Shown here one piece after another: positions 11,323-23,156 of a stretch of DNA of 64,000 nt; the stretch's first letter is position 1, and the number at the start of each line of letters is the position of its first letter. The position numbers and the translations under genes are program-made. Below the pieces are notes generated by a model. It searched no databases. It worked only from the letters and a program-made list of their open reading frames with translations, and was not told the origin of the DNA. The DNA comes from Sparassis latifolia (lineage: Eukaryota; Basidiomycota; Agaricomycetes; Polyporales; Sparassidaceae). The stretch covers positions 4,960,001 to 5,024,000 of the forward strand of contig CM031561.1 of assembly GCA_018466975.1 (NCBI GenBank), read 5' to 3'.

Positions 11323-11535
11323 CCGAAAACGTCACTAGTTTCCTTGCGGGGTTTCCCTTTTCTCATTTTTGGCAGTAAATTATCACGCAGGACACGTCGC
11401 ACTGCCAAAGCCATGGTTATCGCTCCGAAAATGCACGGGGCGGGGCGTGTACTACTCGATATAGACATAGGATACAACAACGCTCATGAACCAGAACTTG
11501 GAAAACTTGACTTCGTAACTTCCAGTCGGGCGAGG
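11323..11535. other. Module flank after the MULE-like element
   Basis: Includes the second 9-bp target duplication, then duplicated module sequence (also at about 22940-23150) leading to PMP3-like copy 3. Confidence 0.5.
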
Positions 11536-11968
11536 CTAGATGCCTTGGGACTGTACGATGGTATACCTGCACGTGGCACGTCTCACAAACGACAATCAAC
11601 ACGACGGACAGGATAGATAGACGGACAGAAGTGACCGACCATGCGTGCAGCATGCCAGGGATTCAGCTGAGGATCCACAGCAGGATGTTGATCCAGAAGT
11701 CTGCAAGGCACCCACCACATCAGTGTTGTCCCATGTGCGTGGAAGTGGAGAAGCTGCGTACCAGCTCTGAGACCGCGTTCTGCGTCACGGAGCACGTCAG
11801 CCACGCATGGTGCATCAACAGAAGTTCGCTGACACTCACTGAAGAACATATACTGCCAAGGGCTGGATGAACCTAGCATGTGGTCAGCACCTTCTCGCCG
11901 GGATAAGATATAAAGGCAGCATGTACAACGCGAGAAAGTAGAGGATCACGTCGTGCGTCGGGCTGAGT
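11536..11968 (-). pseudogene. PMP3-like copy 3, 3' part (gene split by a transposon)
   Basis: Homologous to copy 2 from SPTHDVILYFLAL to the tail. It is broken in three ways: the 7.5-kb element at 11969-19513 interrupts exon 1; exon 2 has a 4-bp insertion that shifts the frame (FIQPLAVY..); exon 4 has a stop where copy 2 has GW (FWINILLWILS then TGA). The first exon's 5' end is found at 19514-19557. Confidence 0.85.
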
Positions 11969-13271
11969 CATCGGGGAATTTGCCTGAATCTTGTTTGAGC
12001 TTACAGCTCTGACAAGCATGACCAAGTGTGATGCGAGTTTGTAACCACGTGTAAGAGCTTGCAATCGACGCATCATGCTTGTACATGTCTTGTAGGTCTT
12101 TGTTGTGCTTGTACACATCTTGTAGGTCTTTGTTGTGCTTGTATACCTATGCCCTGAGCATGTGCGCGAGCCATAACTGTTCGGCTTCCATCTCCGGAGC
12201 TACTCTGCATTTTGTACATCTTGTAATGCCTTCCTGACAGTGGTCAAGCATCAGGGAAAAATCACTTCGCTCGACAGACCTAGGTAGGCTCGCTAGCACA
12301 GATAGTTGGATAGACAAGTCCCCATGTCGTAAGTGCTCGATAGTTGCCAGTGTAGTCCCGATAGCACTCGATAGTCACTGCATACATTCAGGAAGCGCTA
12401 TCAAGTGCAAGAAAACTTGCGTCAAATACTCCGTAGTACTGATATCTCACTTAGTTCACATGTAATAGATGGTCATTCGACATCCTCAGGTGATCATGAA
12501 GTAATACAACATTCATTCGAAGAACGTATTGTAGTAGGTACAGATCAGTCATCCTCGCCCTTGCTGTCGGTATCTCCAGTGTGCCCTGCCAACTCCTTCT
12601 GCACGTCCTCGATCGCCGTTGCTGAGATGTGACCTGTCAGCTTGTCCTCGTCACCAACATCTGTTGCACGGCTGCGAAGAACAACCATGAGAGACTGCTG
12701 TGAAGTTAAATACTGGTACTCACCGGGTGCAATCATGCCACTTCTTGCAGATGTTGCGGACCACACCGGGCGACGGTTCTGCCCACTTCGTGATATCTGC
12801 AACATGATTGACATACCGACGCTCGTTGTCACCTTCACGGAATGCGATCGGGACTTGGGTCCCCGTTGACCATTCTTCAATGACATGTTCAATCTGATTG
12901 CGCAGTGTCAGAAATTGTCCGAGATACATGCGAAGCACTCATGCCTGTCAACAGAAGTGCGAGCATTGGCAAGCGAATGAGATCAAAATATTTTCTATAT
13001 TTCACTCCATACGATGTCTTCATCTAAAAAAAGCATTCCTTGATGAGTTTGAAAACAAGAGAATTGTGTAGGAAGCCGTTTCGTGTCCCGGCTTCTAAAT
13101 CATAAGTCTATGACAGATTGAGAACAGGATGAGACTCCAGCGCAAATGAGTGAACGAACATACCTTCTAATGGAACATTGATTCCTCCACGAGACCACGG
13201 TAAAGTTTGATATTCTTTCAGTGTGCACTGGAGGTATCAGTCACAATAAATCCGTATGCCGCAAGTATGTG

Positions 13272-13486
13272 CATCAGGAAAACCCAACTTTTACTTAAAG
13301 GTGTCCTTATGTGACTTAAATGCACTTATGGGACTTAAATAAGGTAAAAAGGGACAAAAAGTCCATAAGTCATATTTCCTTAGAGACTTAAAAGTCGACT
13401 TTTGGAAACTTATAAGCCTTAAATAAGGCAAAAAAGGACAAAAAGTCAGAATAAGTCCCATAAGTAAAAGTTGAGTTTTCCTGATG
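13272..13486. mobile_element. MITE with CATCAGGAAAACCCAACTTT ends, TG target duplication
   Basis: A 215-bp element whose ends, CATCAGGAAAACCCAACTTT and AAAGTTGAGTTTTCCTGATG, are inverted copies with one mismatch, flanked by TG on both sides. The interior has TTATG/CATAA and AAATAAGGYAAAAAGGACAA repeats. No coding capacity. Confidence 0.8.
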
Positions 13487-14080
13487 TGTTTTCGAGTTTC
13501 CTCCACCATATCACCACGTGCATTGGACTTGCGGCTCACAATCTGAAAACCCATGCTGATCAGCTTGTAAAAATTGGAAGAGGAGAAGGAGAAGATGCAC
13601 GATAGTTGTCATTCTATTGGTAAGCTCGTATTCTTCTCCATGTCCATGCGTGTGGCATACTTCTGTCCAAAGATCATGGGCCCATGAAGCCGCTGTCTCT
13701 GCACTCAGGTAGGCCTGTACTCCTATGATGTGACATTCAAAGTGGTGAGTAGCATCTAATAAAAGGAATTTAACATCATCCTTATAATCGGAAGCCTTCA
13801 GGTGACCGCTGGGAGGCTCGTCATTCATCATTCGCGAACTCGGCATGTTTCAGTGGTGTCACAACTTTAGCCATATCTGAGGAGTCCTTTGATAGCGGTG
13901 AGCATTCAGGAACTGCAGTGTGGGCGTTCGGCATAGGGGTATTGTGTGATTCCGCAATCTCCGCATCCGCTAAAGTGTCGGGTGCTGTCAGTCGGCGCCT
14001 GGCCCATGCTTGATCATCATCATCACTAACTGTAGTGACAATGTTTTCTCGGCAGACCAAATTCCCAGATGCTGCAATTG

Positions 14081-14270
14081 CATCAGCAAAAGTCAACTTT
14101 TGGTTACCTCCATTTAGCTCCCTTACCTCCTTAATTAAGGAGGTCTCTGTTCTTATTTGGGCAATTAAAGCCGATAAGGGTGAATAATGGAGGAATAAGA
14201 GAAGGGATCTCCTTATTTTTCCTTAATCAAGGGAATAACACTGGTAAGCAAAAGTTGACTTTTGCTGATG
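14081..14270. mobile_element. MITE with CATCAGCAAAAGTCAACTTT ends, TG target duplication
   Basis: A 190-bp element; ends CATCAGCAAAAGTCAACTTT and AAAGTTGACTTTTGCTGATG are exact inverted copies, flanked by TG. The interior contains an AAGGAG/CTCCTT palindromic part. Inserted within the accessory gene of the host transposon. Confidence 0.8.
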
Positions 14271-15130
14271 TGTTGAGTCAGTCAATGCAGTCAGAAGTAA
14301 ATGAACAAAATTTTTCGCATGCTGCCTCTGAGGCTGTGTGACAGCAGTGGCGTCTGATGCTGTGGCCACACGAGAAGAACCTTGATGGTGCAGGTGTGGG
14401 TGGGAACCCCGAGTGTGGTCGTGCATTGCAGAAGTGGTGCTGATGGCCATCGCTGTACCCCTCTTCAGTTGTAGTCGAACGTGAATAAGTATTAGTTAGC
14501 GTCAGTCACAGAGCATCGTGATGTACTGAAGACCCAATGCTCAAGATGCCTGAGACTTGTCCAGGCTCATCCTCATCTTCACTTTCATGTGGTATATCCT
14601 CATATTCTGCTTCTGTTGGCTCCCGTGTGGCTGTTTGAGCCTGCTTACCCTTCTTCACCTGTTTCTGCAACTTGGCCACTTTTTTGTGAAGCTGATCGAG
14701 TTCGTTCTGGTTCTTATGTGCTTATTGTTCATCTGGTATGAGGTACGTCAGTAGCATCGAACTAGGTGTCGTGAGGCCAGACTGAGAAGCTTACTCATTT
14801 CTTGTTGCTTCTGGGAGACTTTTTGAGTCCGTTTCTCACCAGCAGTTGCCGCTGTCCATGCATTCTTCTTGTGAGGTCTCGACCTTGTTTCAGACTCTGA
14901 GCTGCTTTGCTCAGAGCCCGGGTTATGTTCTGGAGGAGGTGACTTGCATTTAGGCATGGTGAGGGTCAGAGGGAGACTTGGATTTGGGTAAGCAGCCAGC
15001 ATGTTGAACTTAGAACCCACACACTGCAATAAATGTGGCGGCCATGTGCCGTGACAACTTGAACTTCATGTTCTGCTCCTTCCTGTGAATTGTACCCTCG
15101 CATTGCCAACCTACCTTTAACATCACAAAC

Positions 15131-18100
15131 ATGCCTCAATTTACCTGCTCATTTTGCCACCAAACCAAGCCAACACTCCAGGGCTTACACTCGCATATCT
15201 CTCAGAAAAGATCATGTCAACTAGCTTTTCTTCGCAAGGTCGCAAAGGGCCGTGCTATTCCAGGGGAAGATGTTGAAGCTGCACATCAAGACGGGCCTCC
15301 TGCCAGTGAAGAAGATGGAGGTGATACCGGAGATGAAAATAATGTGATGTTAGATGACCCGGATGTTGATTCAGAAGCAATGGTGCTGCCAGACCCAGTG
15401 GAGAGAGCTGAAACTGGAGATCCTGGGCCAGGGTCAAGTCTGTTGGAAGAGGAACCTCCTGTACAACAGAATGCCCAGTGTGCAACTGTTGAGGACATGG
15501 AAGATGAGGAGTTTGGTGGCTTACCAAAGCATCCATGGATCAAAGACTTTCCTGCTGAATTTGATGTGACATTTGTCATTCATGAGGCAAAGACACCATT
15601 TGAAGTGCTACAGGATGAGAAGAAAGCTGCAGCAAAAGATTCCTGAGACCTGCAGTGGTTGATGACTGCCGGCTTCAGTCAGACCGCTATTGATGACTAC
15701 CTAAAGTTACCTCTGGTGCGTATGTCAGTGCACAAGTTCCTCCACACACTGACATGAGAACTTAGGTCCAGGAACATGCGAACCTGTCATTCCATAACGA
15801 AAGAGCTTTTTACCAAAGGTTGATGCACTCCCTCAAGGACCGTCCTGGTCATGTGAGCCCTGGAAGGTTACGGGAAATAAATTAGATGAAAAGGGAAATA
15901 CTTGCACTGAGACACTGGAGCTATAGAAGCATGATCCTGTCGAATGTGTCAAGGAATTGATTGGAAATCCTGCATTTAAAGATGTGATGTGATACGCACC
16001 GGAGAAGATATTTGCGGATGAAGAAGGAAACACAAGAATTTACGATGAAACTTGGACAGGTCAATGGTGGTGGGATCTTCAGGTGTGAGACCTTTTAATT
16101 AAATAATATATGAGGCTTACATGCATCTGCAGAAATGTCTACCTCATGGTGCCACAATTGCACCTCTTATTCTCTCCTCGGACAAGACACAGTTGTCAAA
16201 TTTCAGTGGCGATAAGTCTGCATGGCCCATGTACCTTTTTATTGGAAATATCGAGAAGTCCACTCAGCGCCAACCATCTTCACATGCAACTGTGCTGATT
16301 GGTTACCTTTCTGTGACAAAGCTTGAATGCTTTTCTAAGGCACGCAGATCCCTCGAGGGTGTACATCTGTTCCATGCCTGTATGCAGTCACTCTTGGAAC
16401 CCTTGATCAAGGCAGGAAAAGAGGGTGTTAACATGGTCTGTGCAGATGGATGCATGCGACATGTGTATCCAATTCTCGCAGCTTACATTGCCAATCATCC
16501 AGAGTAGTGCCTTGTCTCTGACTGCCAGGAGAACCACTGCCTGAAGTGCACTGTAGATCCAAGTCGACTTGGGGAACCACTCCATTCACTCATGCGAGAT
16601 CCTGAAGAAATAGAGCAAATTCTGTCAGAAACTGCTGAAGGTGACAAACCGGAGAAATTTGAGAAATTGGGCCTCAAACTTGTGGAGCCATTCTGGAGAG
16701 AGTTGCCTCACTGCAACATATTTGCCTGCATTACACCAGACATTCTCCACCAGCTACACAAGGGCATCTTCAAGGATCATCTCGTGAACTGGGCTACCAT
16801 GTGTGTAAATGACAAGCAGAAAGACATCAAGAATAAGGACCAAGAAGAGGAGATTGATCGTCGCTTCAAGGCCGTGACAACTCACCCAGATTTGCGTCAC
16901 TTCAAAAAGGGAATTTCCTTGATCTCACAGTGGACAGGTGCAGAATACAAGAATATGGAGAAGGTTTTCCTTGGTGTCATTATGGAAAGTGTCGACTCTG
17001 CCGTTCTTCATGCCGTTCATGCCATCCTTGATTTCATTTATTATGCTCATTTCGAGGTGCACACCGAAGATTCCATTACAAAGCTCGAAACTGCCTGGAA
17101 GGCCTTCCATGTGAACAAGCATGTTTTTGTTGACAAGGACATTAGACAAGACTTCAACATCCCAAAGGCACATTCAGCGGAACACTATGGATGGTCCATT
17201 CGCAGTCTCGGAACAGTTGATGGTTTCAATACAGAAAACTCAGAATGTCTCCACATCGACTTTGCAAAGCGAGCATACTGTGCAACAAATAAGAAGACAT
17301 ATCTCCAGCAGATGACCACCTGGCTCACACGCCAAGAGGCTGTCCATAAGTTTGATGCCTATTTGCAGTGGGCTGAACTGCCACGACTTAAACCTCAGAA
17401 CCAAAATTCCCAGAACTCACCTTCAAATCTTCCTTATGAAATTGCCAAGCAACCCGGCTTTCCTAACACACCTGTTCACTCTCTAGTCGAGGATTTTGGA
17501 TGCACAAGATTTGTGCAAAATCTGGAGAATTTCTTGCACAAACACTCACTTAACCAGCAAGTCCCTATTGCAGCTCAAGGTATTCATGGTCGAACACAGT
17601 TTGCAGTCTACAAATGCGTGCAAATCAGTCTTCCAGTGGCACGACAAGTCTCACGTACTCCAACAAAGGATACTATCAGGGTGACACCACCAGTACCCAT
17701 GAGGGGATTGCATAAGGCAGTTCCAGGGCATTTTGACACAGTGATTGCATGAGAACATCTCCCCAATCCCTTGGACCGGAAGCAAAATAAATCACTTGAA
17801 GGCAAGTTTTTTATTTACCTTTCTGTACTGCCTGAGTGTACTGACATAGTTGCAAGGTTTATGTGTTGCTCGAGTCCGTGCAATCTTCAGGGTTCCTAAA
17901 GAATACGGCAGACAATTCAAGGACTCTTTGGCCTATGTTGAATGGTTTACACCTTTTTGCTCACTGGTCTCAGATATTGGCATGTACAAGATTTCATATT
18001 CTCACCGAAATAATGTCCGCCGGAGTTCAATCATTCTGGTCACACAGATTGTACGGAGTTGTCACTTGATACCACACTGGGGATGATCAGTGGTGCCATC

Positions 18101-18209
18101 ATGGACATCTGCAGAGGTTCTGGACCAGGCTATATCATTTTATGTGAATCCATACCTATGGCATGATGATTTCTTAATGTTCTGTTACTTAGAAGAATTA
18201 AATACATAG
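15131..18209 (+). pseudogene. Plavaka-type transposase, degenerate
   Basis: Begins MPQFTCSFCHQTKPTLQGLH, a C2H2-like finger (CSFC..H..C) followed by an acidic region. The catalytic region reads [40 protein letters not shown], and then TPDILHQLHKGIFKDHLVNW in a long open stretch (16592-17752). The end resembles other Plavaka proteins: LAYVEWFTPF near 17940, then FYVNPY before TAG at 18207. Introns are evident, e.g. at about 15718-15765. At least four in-frame stops occur (15644 TGA, near 15934 TAG, near 15988 TGA, 16505 TAG), so the enzyme is inactive as it stands. Most stops can be explained by one C-to-T change. Confidence 0.8.
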
Positions 18210-19513
18210 ATTTGTGGTTATGTCTAACCACACTTCCCTAGTACTCACTGACATGACTGGGGAAGTTCAGATGTACATCTCCTAGCATTAGAGTGCATTC
18301 AGTACCTTTGAAGGCTGTAACAATGATATAAGATTCACTGAAGCTCTCTAGGCAATCTTGGACCAGATAGACTGGTAAGACTGCTCTTTATTACTAATGA
18401 GGTCTATCTATCACCTAGTCAGAGCTATCGAGACTAGGGAGACTAGGGAGACCATAGTGGTGTTTAGGGTGAATTGGGTTTTTCCTGATGAGCTTGATGA
18501 ATGGCTTGCAATGTATTGTCAGACTATTCTCAGCTTGACTCTCTGTCGACAAGAGATAACAGATAATGCGATGGTGTGTGCTTTTCCCTGTGCCCTCGTT
18601 ATCTTCTGAAGTCCACTGCAGCTGGCCCTAAAGTGATTGGCATGAATGTTGGACTTTTGGCACATCCATCATCACAGTGTCTCTCTTCTCGCCCACCATC
18701 ACCTTTGGTATGATGTTACTTGACTCCCGAGCTGTACCGTGCTCCACAGACATGTTTGTCTGTGTCAATGTGTGAGGAGATACTCCTGTGCCTATATTCC
18801 TGATCCTTAAGCTATGAAGCTCCATGGGCACTCCCCATGTTATTGTGTGCAGAGGATGGATGCTGTCCATGTTTGAGGATCATATTCCACTCACACCTGA
18901 TTCTTCACAGATTTTAATCATCACTTGCAGCACCCGTGGATATGTGCAATGACTTCCCCTTTCACTGTGCTTATTCGGTCATGGTACATCATGGCTCCCT
19001 CAGCGATGTCGGCTCCAGGGTATGCTGACCGCACATTGCCCACATGTTGCCTGCGCACACAGGTTTCCGATGGTCATCATTTACCCTTGTGGTGCACTGG
19101 CGGACCTGGATGTTCGTCTGGGTGATTTCCATGTATGTATGCATATTTTGATGAACTGTTTCCTTACATATAGTCCAATATATTTGTTGACTTGGGTGTC
19201 TCATGTCCAATGTCACAGTGGTGAGCACTGAGCATAGCAGCCATGGTTGGGATGTGGAATGGAAATTATGGAATGCCATTGCAGCTGCCAGCTGGTAAGG
19301 TCTCACAGGAGGCACAAGAGCCATCATCCTGCTCAAGTCATGCAATAATTCCAACCTTGAACAATTCTTATTGTTCTTGGCAAAGGGTGCATAGTCTTAC
19401 CTGTAATTATACTCATGACTACAAGCCTTATACACCTTCCATATATTTTATACCTTGTAATGACTTACAATCGCTCATAAGGCCCATACCAGAAAGATGC
19501 AAATTCCCCGATG
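18210..19513. other. 3' non-coding part of the 7.5-kb transposon
   Basis: No supported gene. Short ORFs near 18400-18870 and 19000-19350 are antisense pairs. The final 15 bp are the terminal inverted repeat. A TTTTTCCTGATG box at about 18482-18493 resembles a MITE end without a partner. Confidence 0.5.
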
Positions 19514-19557
19514 GACGCACCTCTTCCCGGCGCGGTTCCGTACGTTGTGATAGCCAT
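19514..19557 (-). pseudogene. PMP3-like copy 3, 5' fragment of exon 1
   Basis: On the minus strand ATG at 19557 starts MAITTYGTAPGRG, matching the head of copy 2, and breaks off at the transposon end. The rest of the gene lies 7.5 kb away at 11536-11968. Sequence beyond the ATG (19558-19825) matches the shared promoter of the intact module. Confidence 0.85.
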
Positions 19558-19825
19558 TAGTATGTCGCGTTCGCGGGAGTCGAGTGTGGTGAAAGAAGGC
19601 GATGTTTATGGACAAGTACTGTCCAGTTAGTTATGCGAGAGGGTTGAAGTCGAGGCCCATAGCAAGTGAAGGTGAGGGAGAATTTATGGCGAACATAGAC
19701 AGGTTGCGTAGAGTATGCGCCACCTGCGGGCGCTGATCTTGCCCAACGCAACCCATTTTGGGACATACTTTGTGATTGATGTGATTTGTCACACGTGACT
19801 AATGCTAGTCTTTCGCCAATAACAA

Positions 19826-21132
19826 CATCGGGGAATTTGCATTGATCTGGTTTGGACTTTACCAGGCCCTGTAAGACCTTACAAGCCTCGCCAGACGCGA
19901 AAGATGCACCTGTCTGGCAGATGCCCTGATAAGGGGTTGGTCAGCGCATAAGGCGATTTTCCAGGGCTACAAGACTTGCGATAATTCACCATTCTGGCAT
20001 GTATGACATATCCTTGTGACCTTGGCTATGGCCTTGCACACTCCAATAAAACAATACAATCCAGAAAAAATATATTTTGGTATCATAGAGCTCACAAAAA
20101 AGGTCACAAGGGAAATGTCCGAGTCTAAGGCACATGACGTATTGGGTGCATGGCGGGAGACTGCTCGAAAGAGGTCACAGAAGAGACAGGACAAATGTGT
20201 ATAAGGGTCACCGAGAATAGCGTCACGGGCACTACACAGTCTACAGAGACCGAAGTACTGGATCCATGGTTCATCTTGGCAGCGCGAGAACAGCAAGGCT
20301 GCAACGAAACCTCGGAATGAGCGATGCCGAGTGATTGCGCCCAGTATTGAAGCTCGGCTGTACAGCCTGCTGCGTCGACGTTTAGACTCGAGCTCGTTCT
20401 CCATGTCTTGAGGCCACGCGTGAGTCCAATTGCAATTGCGGGCAATGACGGTCATTCACTATGTCAAGCGGGGGAAGTGCGTGCATGGTCTTGTGGCCCG
20501 TTGTCAGTGAGACGAGTCCGGGGAACGAGATTTGTATGGTCAGGGCCCGTGTGATGGCAAGGGTTCCCTGTGCAAGCTGCTTCCCTGCAGTAACCTGTGA
20601 ATTTTGAGGCTTCAAGAAAAGATAAACAATCTGTGCAGTGAAAACAAGAAAAGAATATGTCAGTGCTCAGAAGCAGCAAATCCTCCGACAATGACATGGT
20701 GGACACCATGGAGCAAACAAAGCTCAAGGACAACAACAAGACTCTCCACACATCGACACAGAATACATTATGTGGAGCATACAGCTCAAGAGTCTATGAA
20801 CAGGCTGTTGGGGGCACTCATGGTATGAGGGTGAGGCGAGCGAGATTGTATCAAGGTTGATGTTGAAAACCGAACGGGGTCCGTGCACTAGTTTAGGGCG
20901 GGTCGCGGAACACTTCAAGCAGCGAAATCACAATCCGGGATCCGGAGAGCCGAGAGGACAAGGCTTGTATATCCTGACAAGTCGTACACAAGAACGCCGA
21001 CAATACTACCAGGCGGCGCCTAGGATCGTGAAGGCCGGTAAGACGTGACAAACGATGACCAGCATCGGTCACGGTGGCGTGACTCTGATGAGCGCTATCA
21101 GGTAAAACCAGATCACGCCCAATTTCCCGATG
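19826..21132. mobile_element. 1.3-kb non-autonomous relative of the 7.5-kb transposon
   Basis: The left end CATCGGGGAATTTGC is identical to the left end at 11969; the right end CCAATTTCCCGATG is the inverted copy with two differences. Outside flanks rejoin to the promoter/start region of HNH copy A (CCAATAAC and AACCATGG around the element), with AA or AAC duplicated. No transposase inside; a 162-codon minus-strand frame at 20455-19967 has no domain I recognise. It ends four bases before the ATG of HNH copy B. Confidence 0.8.
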
Positions 21133-21136
21133 AACC

Positions 21137-22505
21137 ATGGCCGACCCAGCCGCTGAAGTCGAAATCATCACGGTCATTGCTCAGCTTGCTCGGCGTCGCG
21201 CACAAGAGGAAGAAGGGTCGGAAGGAGATGCGGGGGTTGGAGAACTGGAATGGGAGTGGGTACGATGTCTCAAGATTCAGAAGGCCTGCATTCTCGAATT
21301 CTCTCCCAAGCCCTACAAATGGATCCGGTTCATCACCGGAGTTGTTCTGGGAGCTGAAGGTATCCTTTGCGCTACGGACAATGCTGATGCCCTCGAAATC
21401 GACTACGACAGGCCTCTAATCGACGGCAACTTCTCTCTCTACTTTCATGTCACTCCAGCAGAGCTCTCACGGATGTTTCCGCTGGACCCCGATATTGCTG
21501 ACCCCTACTCCGCCACGGGAACTACGACTCAAGCACGCTGCGCTGGCTTCAGAGATGAAGTTGAGGGCCGTGATGTAGGATGCGTTGCGTCGGATTCTCT
21601 CGCCAGGAACTGCGATGCCGCACATTTCATTGGTCACAGTAAGGGGGACATCGTACGGCACTCCATGGTATTCCACGTTCTCCATGCTGACCAGCTTGTC
21701 TTTAGTATATCAAAGTAATTACCAATGCTCGTAGCCGTGACGAGGACAAAGATGATTGTATCGATGATATTGACGACATTCGTAATGGCCTCTTCGTGGA
21801 AACCACGCTCCATCGGTCACTCGCGAGCAGAGGTGTGGCCTTCCTTTTGGTAGGGATGATTCACGAATATCGGAAGATTGCTTGACTGATTCCTCTTCCG
21901 GACAGACACCGAACTTCGCGATGTCTACCAACGACGTCGATCCCACCTTACAACCAGATGAGCAGCGATGGACCATTCATAGCTTCGAAGCCGTCTTCGA
22001 TCCTGATTTCCGTCATAATCGCATGTACAACCTCCTCGTCCCTCACGGCCAGGCTCTCCGCCTTCCTGTCGATCGAACCTCTTGGCCTCCGGGCATCCTC
22101 TTTGATGCCGTCTATGCTGCAGCGGTTATGAAATATTTCAGTCATGAAGATTTCTCTGCCTATCTGAGCCAGCATTGGCAAGGTCATTTCTACCTGGGTA
22201 GCATTGGGAACACACACGCCGATGGCGATATAGTGCAGATTGAGCGTGAAAGAGAGCAGAATGCTATGAAGAAAGCACAACAGAAGCGGGAGAGGGCGGA
22301 GAGACGGGAGAAGGGATGCACTGAAGGCGGTGGAAAGGAGCAGATGGACATCTATGATATGCTTCTACTCCTTCCACAAATCGTACGACGACCGCCGACC
22401 GCCGAACAAAGGGAGAGACATCTCGCGGAACAGAGAGAATCAGAGTTAGCGAAGCGTAAGGAGTTGGAGCATAAAGTGACTTCTTGGTTGCATACCAAGC
22501 GATGA
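21137..22505 (+). CDS. HNH endonuclease domain protein (HNH_2 type), copy B
   Basis: Paralogue of copy A with the same three-exon structure: 21137-21652, 21706-21849 and 21906-22505, introns of 53 and 56 nt, all phase 0, 419 aa. The His-Asn-His residues are kept: CDAAHFIGHSKGD (His163), DDIDDIRNG (Asn199) and TLHR (His208). The C-terminal part carries a 10-residue insertion near GSIGNTHADGD relative to copy A. The coding sequence is intact, but the 1.3-kb transposon directly before its ATG has removed the original promoter to more than 1.3 kb away, so it may be silent or driven from inside the transposon. Confidence 0.8.
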
Positions 22506-23156
22506 TATGTACGTTCTGCTTGCTTCTCATGATTCGTATTGACCTCCATCACTATGTTACTCATTGCTGTCAAGGTTCCTCATGTTTGTTGGTGCGGTTC
22601 TACTTGTTTTCCCGAGTGTTCTGCCAGTACGTCGATTAAATACTTAAAACTTTTGTATCTTTATGTTTAACTATTCTTCTACGACGTTCAGTCTTCACCC
22701 TTCCTCTGGGGTGACCGGGGGCTGAGGTCGTCTGGCACAGAGAGTGCTAGCGGTCCGCCTGGTGGGTATCGGGGTCAACTGGGCGGACTCAGTGCCATAT
22801 CTGTACGTGCATGCGCACCCGTAAGAACGAGGACAGGGTGATCATCGATCACCACCCGAACATCCTCGGAGGTAAGAGCGACAGCAAGTTCCGACTTGAA
22901 TGTCCCAGGCCCAGTATATACTACCACACGCCGACTTCGCCGTAAACGCCACTTTGTTTTCTCCCGGCGTTTCTCTTTTCTCATTTTCAGCGGTAATGTA
23001 ACCACGCAGGACAACGTTAATAAAGCCGTGATTACCGCTCCGAGAAGGCGCGGGGCGGGGTGCGTACTAATAATATACACATGGGATACAACAACGCTCG
23101 TGAACCAGTATCACAGAACTTGGCCTCGTATGCAGCCGTGACTTCACGTCGCGAGG
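22506..23156. other. Module flank after HNH copy B, with the MULE empty site
   Basis: Repeats the sequence downstream of HNH copy A. At about 22924-22940 GCCGACTTCGCCGTAAACG is the uninterrupted counterpart of the MULE target at 10285-10293. No gene seen. Confidence 0.55.

Larger units (their letters stand above)
12545..14957 (-). pseudogene. Accessory gene of the 7.5-kb transposon (coiled-coil, decayed)
   Basis: Starts at ATG 14957 (MPKCKSPPPEHNPGSEQSS), divergent from the transposase. Next comes a Lys/Gln-rich helix (LDQLHKKVAKLQKQVKKGK) and an acidic stretch (YEDIPHESEDEDEP), then pieces such as DATHHFECHIIGVQAYLSAE and a C-terminal exon DKLTGHISATAIEDVQKELA ending near 12545. Two MITEs lie inside it and the frame is broken in several places, so it is probably dead. 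The general plan (basic/coiled-coil N-terminus, acidic part, helical C-terminus, divergent from transposase) matches the gene at 61136-63383. Confidence 0.55.
11969..19513. mobile_element. Plavaka-type (CACTA-like) DNA transposon inserted in PMP3-like copy 3
   Basis: The ends are CATCGGGGAATTTGC (11969) and its exact reverse complement (ending 19513). The outside flanks join into PMP3-like exon 1 when compared with copy 2, leaving a 2-bp (GA) or slightly ambiguous duplication. It is 7,545 bp. Two divergent genes start 173 bp apart near 15 kb: a transposase (+) and a coiled-coil accessory gene (-), both decayed. Two smaller MITEs are nested inside (13272-13486 and 14081-14270). The left subterminal region has a 30-bp direct repeat (about 12078-12137, containing TCTTGTAGGTCTTTGTTGTG twice), a possible transposase-binding region. 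Confidence 0.85.
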
